Below, piece by piece: positions 21,501 to 33,954 of a DNA stretch of 64,000 nt. The first letter of the stretch is position 1. Every line of letters starts with the position of its first letter. Source of the DNA: Thermothielavioides terrestris NRRL 8126 (lineage: Eukaryota > Ascomycota > Sordariomycetes > Sordariales > Chaetomiaceae); contig NC_016458.1 in NCBI RefSeq assembly GCF_000226115.1, positions 5,056,001 to 5,120,000 of the forward strand, written 5' to 3'. The translations under genes were made by a program, and so were the position numbers. Under the pieces are notes generated by a model. That model was not told where the DNA came from, did not search any database, and saw only the letters and a program-made list of their open reading frames with translations.

Positions 21501-24500
21501 TCATCGGAGAGGCAGCTCCTGAGCCTCCAGCTTGGCCTGCTCCTCCGCCGCGTCCATGTACAAATCGATCAGACAACCAGCCGACCACGCCTGGGTAGGA
21601 CTCTGTTATTTATGACACGTCAGTCGCGGCCGAGCTCCGGGACAAATGAATGAACGACATAAAAGAGATAGAAAGCAAGAAAAGGAACGGAAGGGAAAAG
21701 AGGAGAGACAAACTCACCGAATCCGGACACTCCTCCCCATCCTTCTGCGTCAGCTCCGCGAGCCCCGCCCACGCGCTCCACTGCATCATCTCCTTGCACG
21801 CCTTGAGCCGCCTGGTGACCTGCTGGAACGCCTCGGTCCGGCTCTCCCGCGCGCCGACCCCGGCCCCCTCCCCATCCCCGTCCGTGGCCCCGCGGCGGCG
21901 CAGCAGATCAAACTTGAGCAGCGCGCGCAGGAAGAAGCCCGTGGGCCACAGCCACTCCGGTCCCTGGTGGTAGTTGCGGCCCTTGCTGGTGGCGAAGTCG
22001 TCGCTGTCCTCGCTGTTGCGGTAGTACGGCCGGTAGTTGAGGTCGGCCGGGTCGAGCGTGGCCATGCCGGATGGCCCGCGCAGGACGGCGTCGGCGACGC
22101 AGAGCGCGTGCATCGCGTGGGAGGGGTCGAAGAGGGCCGGGGCTACCGTCATGGCGATGGGGAAGTTGGGCCGCAGCTGGTAGTCCTCGTACTCCTTGCC
22201 GGAGCGGTACAGGTCTTTGTAGATGCCGCGGCGGTTGATCACTGCCGGGTTGACGTCGTACTGCGAGTCGGACGCGGCGGAGAGCGGGATGAAGTAGCAC
22301 CGCTCGAAGTTATCCTTGATGAGGTCGGCCCAGGCTCGAAAGGTGATCTCGGAGCCGTCGGCCTTGCGGACACCGGATTGCTCGTACTTGCCCTCTTCAT
22401 GCAGGGTGGCCACCCAGTTCAGAGCGCTGTACAGCAGACCGGTGATCTCGACAGCGGCGCCGTCACGCGGCGTTCCGGGGACGCCCTTGGAGCCTGCGCG
22501 CTCGCTCTCGCCCATCTTGTCCATCCAGGTGCCGCAGTTGTGCTGGTTTCCGCCAAAGACGAAGCCGTTGCTCCAGTCAACCTTGATCTCCTGGTTGAAA
22601 CCCTCATCCTTCATCTGCATGTCCAAGCCGGGCCCGGCATTCGCCTCCCGAAACTTCATGCCTTCTGCGTGGCGCTGGAAGACCTCCTGGATGATCTCAC
22701 GGATCGTGCTCTCCTTGCTATACGCTCTGGGGTCATCCGCGGGGAACCAGGTGTCATCGTATGGCAAAAATCGCCTCTTGACCTTCTCGTCTAGCAGCGA
22801 CAGGCCGTCGGGTGCTATCCGGGTGTAATCCTGGATGGACTGTAAGAAGAACCAGACCGAGTCGCGAGCGTTGTACCGCGGGGTGTTGCCGCTTCCAAGA
22901 AGATTTGGGATCATCCCGTGCTTGAGGACGCTTGCAAACGCGCGGATGTGCTCCTTCGCCTCTTCGAAGCGGCCCGTACCAAGGTATAGACCTCGAAGAG
23001 AGATAAAGACATCTCTGCCCCAGCAACGCGCCCACTCGACCGCAAAATGTGGGAGGCCCGCCGCAAGCGACGGGACCAGGCGGTTGGGGTAGAGGGACGC
23101 AGACTTGACAAGGCCGGTTTGTTGGACACTGACCATGGCCAGGCTTTGCAGGAACCACTGTCCGTTACGGATGTTGGTACTCATGAGGGAGATACCCCTC
23201 TCGATGGCCGCCATGTAAGCGGTCCGCAGGACCAAGCCGAAGTACCGGGGAAGCAGGAAGCTGGGGATGCTGCGGATGGCGTCGAAACGCTCTCTTAGCC
23301 AAGCGGCGGGCTTGGAGAGCCGGACGTACAGCGGCTGCTGCGAGGCCCGCTCCAGCCTGCCCACGATGTAGTCGAGCGCCCACTGGCCCTCGCGGAGATT
23401 CTGACAGAGGGGATGTGCGAGGTTGTTGTCCTCGATGATGTCCTTGAGGACGCTCCACCAACCTTGCAAGCCAGCGTACACAAGCTTTCCGTGGCCCGGA
23501 ATATCGTATACACCATCCCGGCCATCGCTGGCATCTCGCTCCTCCGGCTCACACTTGTACAGCAGATAATTCAAGTCGACCAGCTCGAGCTCCTCCATCG
23601 CGGCCTTGGCGCCGGACGTGACAAAGGTATCGAGGCCGCTCGAGTGCTCCGCCGCGGGGATCCAAGTCTCGAACAAGGCAATGCTGCCGGGAGGGAACCT
23701 GTCTCGGACAGTGATGATGGTGTCGTCTCCCTTGACCTCCATCCGGATCCCGGGCACGGCAATGAGCCGACTCGGAAGGCCGCGCAAGTGCCGCCTGTCG
23801 CTCAGCACTTCCTCCACAGCCTCCTTGCTCGCGTCAACCTCCAGCATCCAGCTGCCTAGATGCTTGGCCTTGGTCCCAGTCAGGCGGACGGGATTGAAGG
23901 CGCCATTCCCGTTGCCATAGCCGGGGAAGGCCGTGTGCGCGATTAGGAAGTACCCTTTCCGCGAGCCAGGGTGCACCCGGTGCACGGTTACGTACTCTTG
24001 TTCGTGGTGAATGTGCGTCTCGTCGTAGCCGTCCATGCCCATCAGCGTGTGGATCTGGTTGAGCAGCTTCTTGACCCCGGAAATGCCACCCTTGCCTTCT
24101 CCTACCGTCACGGGAAACCTGGACGCCTCAGACTCGTAGAGGCGAGTTTCTCTCACTAGGTCCACCAGTCTGGGATAAATTTCGTCGTATCCCATGACGC
24201 TCCCGATTGCCGTGGCACACATGCTTACCAGGGCTGCGTTGGGCAGGGTGTCACGGGCGTCCCGCTTCTGCGCCGGCACTTCATTGTCGTGGGTGCAATC
24301 CATGAACAGTGCTTGGATAGGGACAGGTTTGATGCGACGGATGGTCTCGCGTGTGTACTTGTACCCGTTTTCCGCATTCTCTCCATTTTCCAAGGTTGGA
24401 CTGCGCACCTCGGTGCTTGTGATTTCATCCACTTCGAAGTTTCCGATGGGGCGGCCGCCGTGGCGATGGACAAGGCGGCTCAGCTCGCCGGTGCTCCAAG

Positions 24501-26431
24501 CCTGCATCGCCTCGCGGATGAGCGAGCTCAGGCCAAGCCTCTTCACGAAGACGTAGTCCATATCTTCGGAGCCAGTGAAGAGCTCGGCGACAACATACAG
24601 GTTCGGGCGGACACGGCGGGCCTCATCGAGAATGTGCTCGGCGACGTGAAGGGGAGTCGAATGGCAGTTGTCGATTCGGAAGCCGTGAAAGTACTTGGCA
24701 AGCATGCGGGCATACTTGGTCATGTGGTCCCAGAGCCACGGGCTGTCCTTAGGGCCGTTCCCGTAACGTAGCTTGGTGCAGTCACCCCAGACAATAACCT
24801 CGCGACGGAGGTAGACTCGGGACTCGGGACCCGCATTGTCAATTAGGGCATTTCCACCCCAAACCCATCCGTTGTTCACAAGCACCAAGTCTTCATCTTT
24901 GTGCCTCGCAGTCACTTCGTTGCGTGGGAGGCGGGTGAAATATGTTTCGATCAGAGGGTTCTCGCGGTTGATGGGGCCCAGCTTCGGCCCATGCTCATCG
25001 AGCCGGACGTATTTGATGCGGTTGAAGAGCTGCTGCATGATGTCGGACAATTCCGCGTCGTATTCCCGGTAAAACGGCACGTTGACAATGTCGAGCACCG
25101 CCGCTATCCTGGCGCGAACGGCGGCTTGGTCAACGGTGCCCTCCTTACCGGCCTCGTGTTTCCCGAACAGGGCTGACAAGAGGGCGGCAGCCACGCTGGG
25201 GTCAGCTCTCCTCCGGAAGCGCTCGCCAAGACGATCAGTGCCCCTGAGGCCGTGTTTCATGAGCCACTCTGCATGCTCTTCCGCCGTTGCGGAGCAGAGC
25301 GCCTCAATACCGCCGTCGCCAATGGAGCCGTCGGGGAATATCGTCTTGCCAATGACCCATGACTCGAGCGCCGCGTCCGCATCTCGGTCAACATCGATGA
25401 CATAATACTCCCAAAGGCGGATGCTGGCGATGACCTCGGTCTTGATGGCGGCCATGATCTTGTCGAGGTCGTCGAGCGACTTGAGCTCAGTCGGAAGTCC
25501 GAGTTGTTCCAGCTTGAAGCCGAGCTCAAGCAGCTTCGAGTCGAGCAGATAGGCGGACTCGAGCCACGGGGCTGTGGTCAGGTTGTAACCGGCCTCCGGA
25601 TGCTCCTGCAGCCACTGGCTGTTGTTGGCGGTGTGGTTGAGGACAATATCTGTCAAGCTGAGCAACGAATGGTTCTTCTCTAAGCTCTGCACCATCTTCT
25701 CGACGTCTTTCTCGCCCTCGGGGAAACACACGGGGTCCCACCCGAGCTGGTCGTACAGGCTGTAGGGCGAGTTGGAAACGCCCCTGACTTGAAGTGGAGT
25801 AAAGTGCACCATGTTGTAGCCGCGGTCACTGATGCCCCTGAGGTGGCGTTCCCAGTCCTGCGGGTACTTGCCCATGAACTTGCTGATGACGGAGAACACG
25901 GACAAGGCCGGCAGAGGCAGCGGCTGCCCGTCCAGCGTCAGGCGGGGGGCCACGTCTATATAGTACCATGGCGTTTTCTTGGTCCTCGTTTCGGAATCGT
26001 GGCTGGGTTCGGCCAATTGGCATGTGAGGGCCGGCAGCTCGGCGTAGGTGGTATAGAAGGCGTAGGCACCCGCTTCGTAGATCGGGATGGATATCTCAAT
26101 CGTGCGATTGAAGTCCGGAACGAGCCTGAGCAAGGCCATCAGCATGCGACGCCACTCCTTCAACCGCCTTGGACCGTCACTTCGCGAAAAGGGGAACCTA
26201 CTTGAACTCCCGAAACCTGTCGCGGCGGAACTCAACGCCTCGCTCGGGGATGTTGACCCACAGGCTGCCCTGACGGCAGATGCTCGACGTGCCCTCGATG
26301 GCGAAACGAACGGTTATGGGCTCATTGTGCTTGGGAGCAAGGGAGATGTACCCGCCGGCCACCTGTGGCGAGCCATCGTCGTTGAGCGGCAGCAGGTAGA
26401 CCTCGTTGGAAACCATCGTTTTGGGGACCAT
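21501..26431 (-). CDS. GDB1: Glycogen debranching enzyme
   Basis: Three exons (26431-26202, 26125-21718, 21602-21501) encode 1579 residues, close to the ~1540 of yeast Gdb1. This bifunctional cytosolic enzyme moves the outer glucan of a limit-dextrin branch to a main chain (4-alpha-glucanotransferase), then hydrolyses the exposed alpha-1,6 glucose. The transferase half carries FRIDNCHSTPLHV with the expected nucleophile at Asp562, VVAELFTGSE with Glu591 as acid/base, and CTHDNEVP with Asp690. The glucosidase half has WGRDVFISLRG and CGTWMDKMGES with Asp1279 as a likely catalytic residue, and GPEWLWPTGFF near 1467. Intron 1 (GTAGGT...CAG) restores EFKLVPDFNRT; intron 2 (GTGAGT...CAG) restores DSSPTQAWSAGCL, the conserved C-terminus. 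Start chosen at the ATG before VPKTMVSNEVYLLPL; a second ATG lies five codons on. Confidence 0.96.
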
Positions 26432-27110
26432 GCCGGCGGCGGGGAGGGAGCTCTGGGGGAGCTCCAAGTTGAGGTGGGGAGCTTGGCTCCGTCGATCTTC
26501 CCCCTTGTACTGGGGTCTCCGAGGGTACTGACCACCGCGATCAGTCCCCAAGACACCAGACAAGGCAAAGGCACAGAAAAAGAGATCTAAGAAGCCTTGC
26601 CATCAGGGGGCGGAATGCGGTTTCAGAGAACTCTAAGTAATGCAAGGATAGACAAATACAGAGCTGTGGAGCGAAGGGCTGGGTTGGGACAATCCAAGAC
26701 TTCCAAGGTTCCAGGTTTTGCTGACTCGGGGAGTTGAGTGGGGGAGAGAGCGCGCGAAAGCCTGGGGGAAAAGTCAAAGAGTCGGCACCAGGCAGACGTT
26801 GCAATTTTGAAGTACAACAAGTGCAGTGAACCGGTGGAAACAAGGCAACGGGCGGCTGCCCGACGCCGCCTGCATGTCCTCCAGGATTTTTTGCCCGGCA
26901 AGGCGCCTGCACGACGAAATTGGAAGTTTTAGGTCGCTCTGCCGGGCCTGCAGGCACGTTGTGTGGCGCAAATGCTATGCAAGAGCGTGTGATACGAATG
27001 ACGGATTGATTGATTCGATGATGATGGTGGAATCTCCACCCTTACGTCTGTCTGTATGTCTAAGTACAATATCTGCGCTACTCTGGGCTATGGGGCTATA
27101 ACGGATGCCC
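26432..27110. other. Debranching-enzyme promoter and edge of the repeat island
   Basis: Upstream region of the minus-strand debranching-enzyme gene. No coding frame is supported. The base composition changes sharply at about 27.1 kb, where the AT-rich retrotransposon island begins. Confidence 0.5.
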
Positions 27111-30100
27111 CTACCCCGGTAATGATGCCTTAATGCCTTGTAGGAAGTGCTTCCTACAATCTGCCGCTATATAAAAAGATCGACGCCCTCGTCGGTATAG
27201 TAATACTAATAATGATCTCGCTATATGCGGAGGATTTGCGGCGCTATAGCTGCTAAATGGTCCTTAGTGACCTACTGGTTATACTTTCTACCTAAGCCTT
27301 GGTATATAATGAGGTATTGTAGCTTGCTATTACGCTCCTATTGCACTATAATAGCGTTGATATATAACTCGGTTATAGTGATGGGATAGATAACTAGGAG
27401 CTATCTTCTATATAAGTCGAAGGTATATAGTTTTAGATGGTCAATGTTAACCATATTGTAGATTTTCTATAATAGTAGTATCTATAGTCGGTAGGCTAAT
27501 CGTTTAACTTGCTCTAGGATAGTCAAAGGTCCTATATATTGCTAGCTGAACTTGCTGCTAATAACACTTATTGTAGGTATAGAGTAACTCTTATAGAGGC
27601 GTAACTACACCTTGTTACTAATGTTGAAGAAGCGAGCCTTATAGCGATAGTCGTAGTAATACTTAGTGGTTATAGCTACAATAGCGATAGCGTTGTAGGC
27701 GTCTAGGTGTATTTGTAATAGCGGCGTTATTGGCTTTGAGTCACAGTTGGCGATAACGTTGGCAATAGTGACTAGGTTAAAGCCTTTAGTAACTTCGTTA
27801 AGCGATATACTAGTTATAGCTATATAGGTAGTATTATATTCGAACTATAGAAGTAGAATAATTTCTAGCTATCTGTAGAAGTTATTAAAGGCCTAGATAT
27901 AGTGCTATAAAGCCAATTCGATAGTCTAGATTATCTGCTTAGTTTAGCTATTGGTAGCTAGATAGTATACTATAGTGTATAGCAACTTAGTACCCAGTGA
28001 CCGCTAAATGGTCTACTAGAGTACTACTATAAACTTTGGGTCTCTGTCGGAGAGTATAATCTTTAGGAGGCCCTAGTTCGCCATTATAAGCTAGTAGAGT
28101 AGATATTTGCCTTAGTCCTTGGAGGTCTATATAGTTTTGCCAAATATAATTTGGATTTCCTTGCTAAGCTTGTTAACGATAACTATAGCGGTGTTATAGG
28201 TCTCTATTGAAATTGAGAGGCCAACAATAAAGCCGATAATGATTATATAGTATAGGCACTTGTTGCTAATAAGTGGTTGTAGAGAGCTATATAGCTAGTA
28301 GTAATGGATGTCGTTGGCCTTGTATTTAGGGTATACGTCGATGTACTTGTAGACTATCTTTATAGGCTGACGAATAAAGAAATTACTAAGGCGTGCTCGC
28401 AATGCCTAGTATCCACGGTAGTTACTATTATAAATAGCGTTCAAGACGTTAGTTATATAAGTATATAGAATATAGAGGCGGGAAACCTAGCCGCCTATCT
28501 TCCAGAGAAGCCTATAGTGCAGTTGGAATAGCAAGGTCGCCCTGTTTTTAGGCGTAAGAGCGTTGTTCTAGTTGATAACCGAGAGGGTCTTCTTCTAGAC
28601 GGGGTCTTCGAGATAACTACGTTGTAGGCGCTTAACAAAGTCTAAGTAGATATTCAATATAACTATGCTCGAGGTTGTACTGACTATAGGAATGCCTAGA
28701 GTAATATCCTCCTTAGTAGCTAGTTTAGGAAATATATAGATAGGTAGCAGTTACAATAGCTAGCCGCTCGTAGTATACAGTGCCCAATGCTCTATGTAGT
28801 TATCTAGAAGGTTATCAAGGCCGCCTATAGCGTTTAGATCTATAGGGTTGTTGGTTGATAGTATCTATAACAACGTATTGGGTACTACGTAGTATTTGCT
28901 AGGCTTATAGAGGATATAGAGGTCGTATTGACTAAGGTACTCTATAGCTCGGATAAGGCGCTTGTTCATCAGGGCGGATGATATAATATCCTTAGTTATA
29001 TTGTTAAAGCCAAGGATAGCCTTATAATTAGTAAATACGTAGATAAGTAAGGAACATATCGCCGTTATCCACCTCTTGCATTTTGCTAGTGTCTACACCA
29101 AGCTAAGGACTTCTATCTCGGTAGGCTAGTACTTTTGCTCTATAAGAGAGAGCGTATACGAGAGGTAGGCGATAGGCTAGATAGCTATATACAGTAGATA
29201 TATAGCGATAAGACTGTCTTCGCCAAGGATCTTTCGCAATGCTATAGGCTCAATATAGTAAATCTTAGTACCGATACTATACTAGGAGATATCGATATCT
29301 ATATATAGGGGATCGCTATTGTAGAAGAAGGTGATAGCTATGTTGTAGGAGAGGGCCGCCTTAACCACTTTGAAAGACGCAAGTTCCTTAGCCATTGGCA
29401 ACAACAACTATATAGCGTATAACCACGACTTTCTCTTGCCTTTGCGGTTATAGGTTTTCAGGAGGGCTATTTTCTATTGCTATAATAGAGCGATAAGGAT
29501 AGAGTATAGTAGTATATTGTATTATATAAAGCCGGTAGCGCCAATAAAGTACTCGAGGTCCTTAAGGGTATATAGGAATTGCAAGGTAGTAATCGCTACT
29601 AGTCTTTCGGCTATAGTGGACATGCCTATGCTATTGACCATTTGGCCGAGCACTGTAGCACTGGGAAACGCGATAAATGACTTGTCAGGACTGATAGAGA
29701 TATTATACTTACGTAACGCCTCGAAGACGACGTATAGGTAGGCAAGGTGGCCGCTAGAGGTGCCGAATTTACAGCTTCCAATGATAACGTCGTCGCAATA
29801 TACGTCTATAGCGTCGATGTCCTTGAGGAGGAGGTCTATTTGCCGCTATATATATACGTTGCTATTATAGTAACTTATAACTATGTAGTTGAACGTATAT
29901 TGGCCCTTAGTAGTGTTTATTGTAAATACCTAGCGGTTGTATAGATCAACCAACCATTGGTAATAGAACGCTATAGCATCTAGGATAGTAATGTATTTTG
30001 TATTGGCTAGCTGTGCTATAATGTTATCCTAGGATTTGACGGGGTAAGCGTTAGGGAGGACTATCTTGTTGAGCAGATGGATATCAACTACTATCTAGCC

Positions 30101-32960
30101 TTTCCTTATACCATTGGGCATAGTGCGCTAGATGACGAAGATAGGGAAGGAAAAGGGGACCTAGAAACGGGTCTTGGTGGCCTTATTAATGGCCTCGAGC
30201 TTGGTGACAGTGTCTTTGACGATGGATCTGTCCTCTATATTAATAGGATAGATATAGCATTTCTTAGGGATATAAACCTCCTAACTAGGGTATAGTTTAA
30301 CTTATATCTATTGGTCTTAGTCAAGGTTAACGAAATCTTTGTCCTTAAAGACATCCTAGTATTCCGTTATAAGTGACTAGATAGGTACAAGCTCGTTGGG
30401 CGGAAGGTTGTAGATGGTGACGCTGTATAGGTGTTTGATAGTGTCGAGGCTAGCTGCCGAGATTCGTAGCTTATCTATAGGTTGTAGCTTCTTAATAGCA
30501 AGCTTGGTGGCTGTTAGGTCGTCTACTATATATGCCTAGCATCCTAGCGCGATAGAGGTGAGAGTGCTGAGCCGGTGGCCTCTAGGGACTGTGATAGGGT
30601 TGCTGGTGTCGTTCTATATAAGGATAGAAGATATATAGTAGTCGGCTACTACTACGAAGACTAAGATACGGTTGAAGATGCTTAGTTCAAAAAGAAGGGC
30701 TTGGCCGTCGTCGATATAGATGCTATAATCGATCAAGATAGTTGTAGTGGTATATAGTAGGATGATAAGATGCTTGGTAGCAACGATGTATAAGCGATAT
30801 AGTCTTCTATACCGTCTAGTAGTAACTGGTATCCGAATGCTGCTATATAAATTGATAATAACTATACCTTAAGATAGTAAGATGTCGAAGCCTTTAAGAG
30901 TTATATAGTCTATACCTAATAACATATTGGTATAAAGGTCGTCAACGATAGTTACCTCGTATATAAAGCTGGCAATAGCGGGCGTACTAGAGGGCAAGGT
31001 GCTTTGGAAATTAAGGTCGATAATAGTGTAATCGAGGCTGGAATATGTGTCTGAACCGATGCTATAGACTATTAGAGGGCTGGCGTAGTGCTTAGTAACA
31101 GCGTTAGGGTAATGGTTAGTCAACTATTGTTGGTCTACAAGCGTGGTTATACAACCTATATCTACGTAGATCTTTTGAAGGTCGTCTAGTCGGTTGGTAT
31201 CTGGTACAATGTTGATCTTTAAGTAGGTCTATAACTAGAAGCTAAAGCTAGCGCCTTGATTTAGCATAGCGTCAACCTTTGACTAAATAATAGTTATAGG
31301 TGACTGTGTAGCTATAAGCTATATTGCGCTGTCCGCTCCGCCTACTGCGAGCAGGGGCGTAGCGCGTTTTTTACATCAATGACGTTAGAGAGGTGTATTA
31401 GGTTATCCATTGCTAGCTAAGCGTCTACGTTGTTGGCGATAGCTATATTATCGTAATTAGGGACCTAGTTATAGCTACGATCTGTAAAATGGACATTTTT
31501 AGCTAGGTGTAGCCGCTTAAGGTAGTCTATATAGATATACGCTATAAGCTTGTTGTTGGAGGGGAAGGTCTTATTGCAATAGTGGCACACAGAGTTAATA
31601 GACATTGCTATGAACTATGCGACGACCTTGTCGTTAGCAAAGTCAGCTAGCTAGTCCTCTAGTACGTCAAGCCACTTAGGAGCAATAGGATATTCGCTAT
31701 CTAGGAATAGTGCGTTGCTATAAAAGGAGTCCGCTAGGCCGAATTGATCTTCTTTAGACGCGTCTTCAACGCTAGGCTATTGATATATATTGCTATAGAA
31801 AGTAGGCGTGGGTCTGCTAGGGTATTGCTGCCGGTTCTACCTTTATTGACGCTATAGCGGTGCTGAGAGACAACGATTTTCCAGAATCAGTGGCTATTAC
31901 GGTAGCTGACTATTTGGCCGTTGGTTCGGCGGTCTAGTATCCTAGTTGTACTGCTATAGTAGCGGAGTTTGCTAACGCAGTTGATATAGCGAGTAGTACG
32001 GCTATGCTCGTAGGCTATTATCTAGCTATAGCTGGCGATTACTTTGCCACTAGTAGAAGCCTCTTCCTTAGAAGGGGGGTCGATACTGTGGCTGATATAG
32101 TTGACGTGGGGTTGGCCTTCTATAGTGTTGAGCGTATCGCTAGAGGACACTCTCTTGCTCTTGGATTTAACAGAGAAAGGCGTCGACTTCGGTAGATAGT
32201 GTCGGCTTATCTAGCTCGCTCTAGATATCGCTGTCGAAGGCCTCGAATACTATAATAAGCTGGCTATAATGGCTTATATCGCAAGCTTTTGTATAGCGCA
32301 TTATAGTCTAGGTGAAGGCTATAATGTCTTTACCATTGGCAATGTCTACTAAGGTGAACTGTAACTGCTTGAGGGTATCGAAGGTGACTAAGTAGTCGAT
32401 TTTAAAGCGGCTTTTAAGGTTATTGCAGATAGCTATAATAGTTGTAGTATAGAGGAGCTTATAGTCTTTGTCAGTTAGTATATACGAGTGCTATACTAAC
32501 GTAGGACCTTGTAGGCACTATGTCTAGATACAGCGTATAGCGTCGTCGCTATAGGTTGTGGCCAAGTTGGCAAGGCGGTCGTAAAATGGGAATACGTCGA
32601 TATATTTGTTGACCTTTCTATTGGCGATGAGGCTGGCCCTAGATAGATCTATAGTAGATAGGTCGAAGTAGCCTACATTGGCTAGCTTAAAGGTGTCGTT
32701 AGCCAAAGGTAGCTGCGACTGCTGCTCTATAGCCGCTGCTAGGAGGTTGCTTATTGTTAGAGAGATAGATTATTATTATGCCGGAGGAGAGGGCTAGCAC
32801 AGGAGGGCAGGTTCGGAGGTATGCACTGGAAGTGCAGGGTAGGTCGATCAGGAGGTATTGAAAGGATCGGAGGTTCTGCAGGGTGTAGGGTAAATGGCTC
32901 GGTAGGAGAGTTCGGAGGATAGTTCGGAAGGTTGGGAGCAGGATAGCTAATCGCAAGCAT
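27111..32960 (-). mobile_element. Degenerate Ty3/gypsy retrotransposon, RIP-like
   Basis: Very AT-rich and full of stop codons, but retroelement domains can be read in order on the minus strand. Gag-like sequence includes VGYFDLSTIDLSRASLI (32706-32524). A CHYCNKTF finger-like motif lies near 31570. An aspartyl-protease-like frame (31123-30869) ends MLLGIDYITLKGFDILLS. Reverse transcriptase is seen near 30.1-29.5 kb with VYCDDVIIGS (near 29.8 kb) then HLAYLYVVFEALRKYNIS. RNase H lies near 29.4-28.9 kb, with EQKYWPTEIEVLSLV and then VFTDYKAILG. Integrase-like sequence continues towards 27.2 kb. Conserved glutamine and tryptophan codons are replaced by TAG/TAA/TGA, the expected outcome of C:G to T:A change. 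LTR borders were not identified; the ends given are where domain content and composition change. Confidence 0.75.
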
Positions 32961-33049
32961 ATAAGGTCTTTAGACCCTAGTGCTATTGTGCTTCGTCATA
33001 GAGATGGCGTAGCGCAGGTGGTGGTTGCGGCACATACAAAAATAGATCA

Positions 33050-33637
33050 AAGAAGCAGAGGCTGCGAGTTCAACTCGCAAAAGGATCTATTTAGTTCAAG
33101 GTTCTATCTTCTAAAGCTAGGAGGCACTGCGGTATTTATAGTTCTGGAGCTATAGTACGTACCTTAGCTGATTTGGCCAAGGTTCGGCTAATTGGAATAT
33201 TCTAACGGAGCTACACTAGCTATATTCGGCTAGGTTATCAAAGTATAACGTACAAAACCAATCAGAGCTGCACTGAACGTTCTAACGGAGCTACACTAGC
33301 CACATTCAGCTAAGTTATCAAAGTATAACGTTCAATATCTGTATACTCGGATCTGAACAGCTCCGATCCGACAGTTCGGATCAGATGCATCAGTTCCAAC
33401 AGCTCGGATCTAATGACTTAGATTCACTTATCTAGATTCCATCTCAGCCATTGTCAACCGTCAAGGTTAACAGCCGTTGGCAGTTGTTATCGAAAGCTAA
33501 TAGCTGTTACCAACTGTCAATAACTGCCAAGGTATAAGTTATAGTACTGTAGTAGTTATAACGTTATAGAACCTTTAGAGGGAGCTTTGCTATAAGGAAT
33601 GCTTAGTATTAGTTATTTATATTATTATATATTAACA
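33050..33637 (-). repeat. Probable 3' LTR of the first copia remnant
   Basis: On the minus strand a purine tract (ATAGGGGAG) is followed at 33637 by TGTTAATATA, the expected polypurine-tract/LTR junction downstream of the copia RNase H. A TATA-like CTATAAATACC lies further in, suited to a U3 promoter. The far end is not resolved and is given approximately. It contains a 58-bp direct repeat, listed separately. Confidence 0.45.
33195..33332. repeat. 58-bp direct repeat, two copies 80 bp apart
   Basis: Copies at 33195-33252 and 33275-33332 share TCTAACGGAGCTACACTAGC and GTTATCAAAGTATAACGT. They differ mainly where the first has T or A and the second has C or G (TATATTCGG versus CACATTCAG in part). 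They sit in the presumed U3 of the copia LTR and could be old enhancer repeats. Confidence 0.6.
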
Positions 33638-33778
33638 CTCCCCTATAATCTTAGCTCTCGCTTAAATTAGTTATTTATATTATTATTTGTTATAGCTCCC
33701 CTGTGATATGTATACTGAGAAGAGGAAAAATTGTAAAAACCTCTTTAGATTATAGGGAGAAAACTCAGTGTAAGAAAA

Positions 33779-33952
33779 CCCTTTATTAGTTATTTAGGGA
33801 AAACCTATATAGGAAAAACCCTATTATCTTATTAAGGGAAACCTTATATAGAGAAAACCCTTTTATCTTTTATATTATTAAGGGAAACCTTATTCGGAGA
33901 AAAACCCTTTTATCGTATTGAGGGAAACCGTATATAGAGAAAAACCCTCATT
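33779..33952. repeat. Tandem repeat of about 40-46 bp, four diverged units
   Basis: Units share the frame CCCTTTTAT...AAGGGAAACCTTATATAGAGAAAAA and differ by small indels and substitutions. The array lies between the copia RNase H end (about 33955) and the presumed LTR start (33637), so it is in the 3' untranslated part of that element. Within each unit AGGG/CCCT and AAGG/CCTT can pair, so a transcript could form short hairpins. Confidence 0.65.
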
Positions 33953-33954
33953 AT

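Noticed and set aside
33005..33085. A-box-like TAGCGCAGGTGG and B-box-like GAGTTCAACTC, suggesting a tRNA-derived SINE or tRNA
   Set aside because: No acceptor or anticodon stem can be drawn, and the segment overlaps the end of the copia LTR, where such words can arise by chance or from a primer-binding region. There is no poly-A or T-run terminator at the right place.
33195..33952. CRISPR-like array
   Set aside because: The units are directly adjacent or only two in number, diverged, without unique spacers, and lie in a eukaryotic retroelement.
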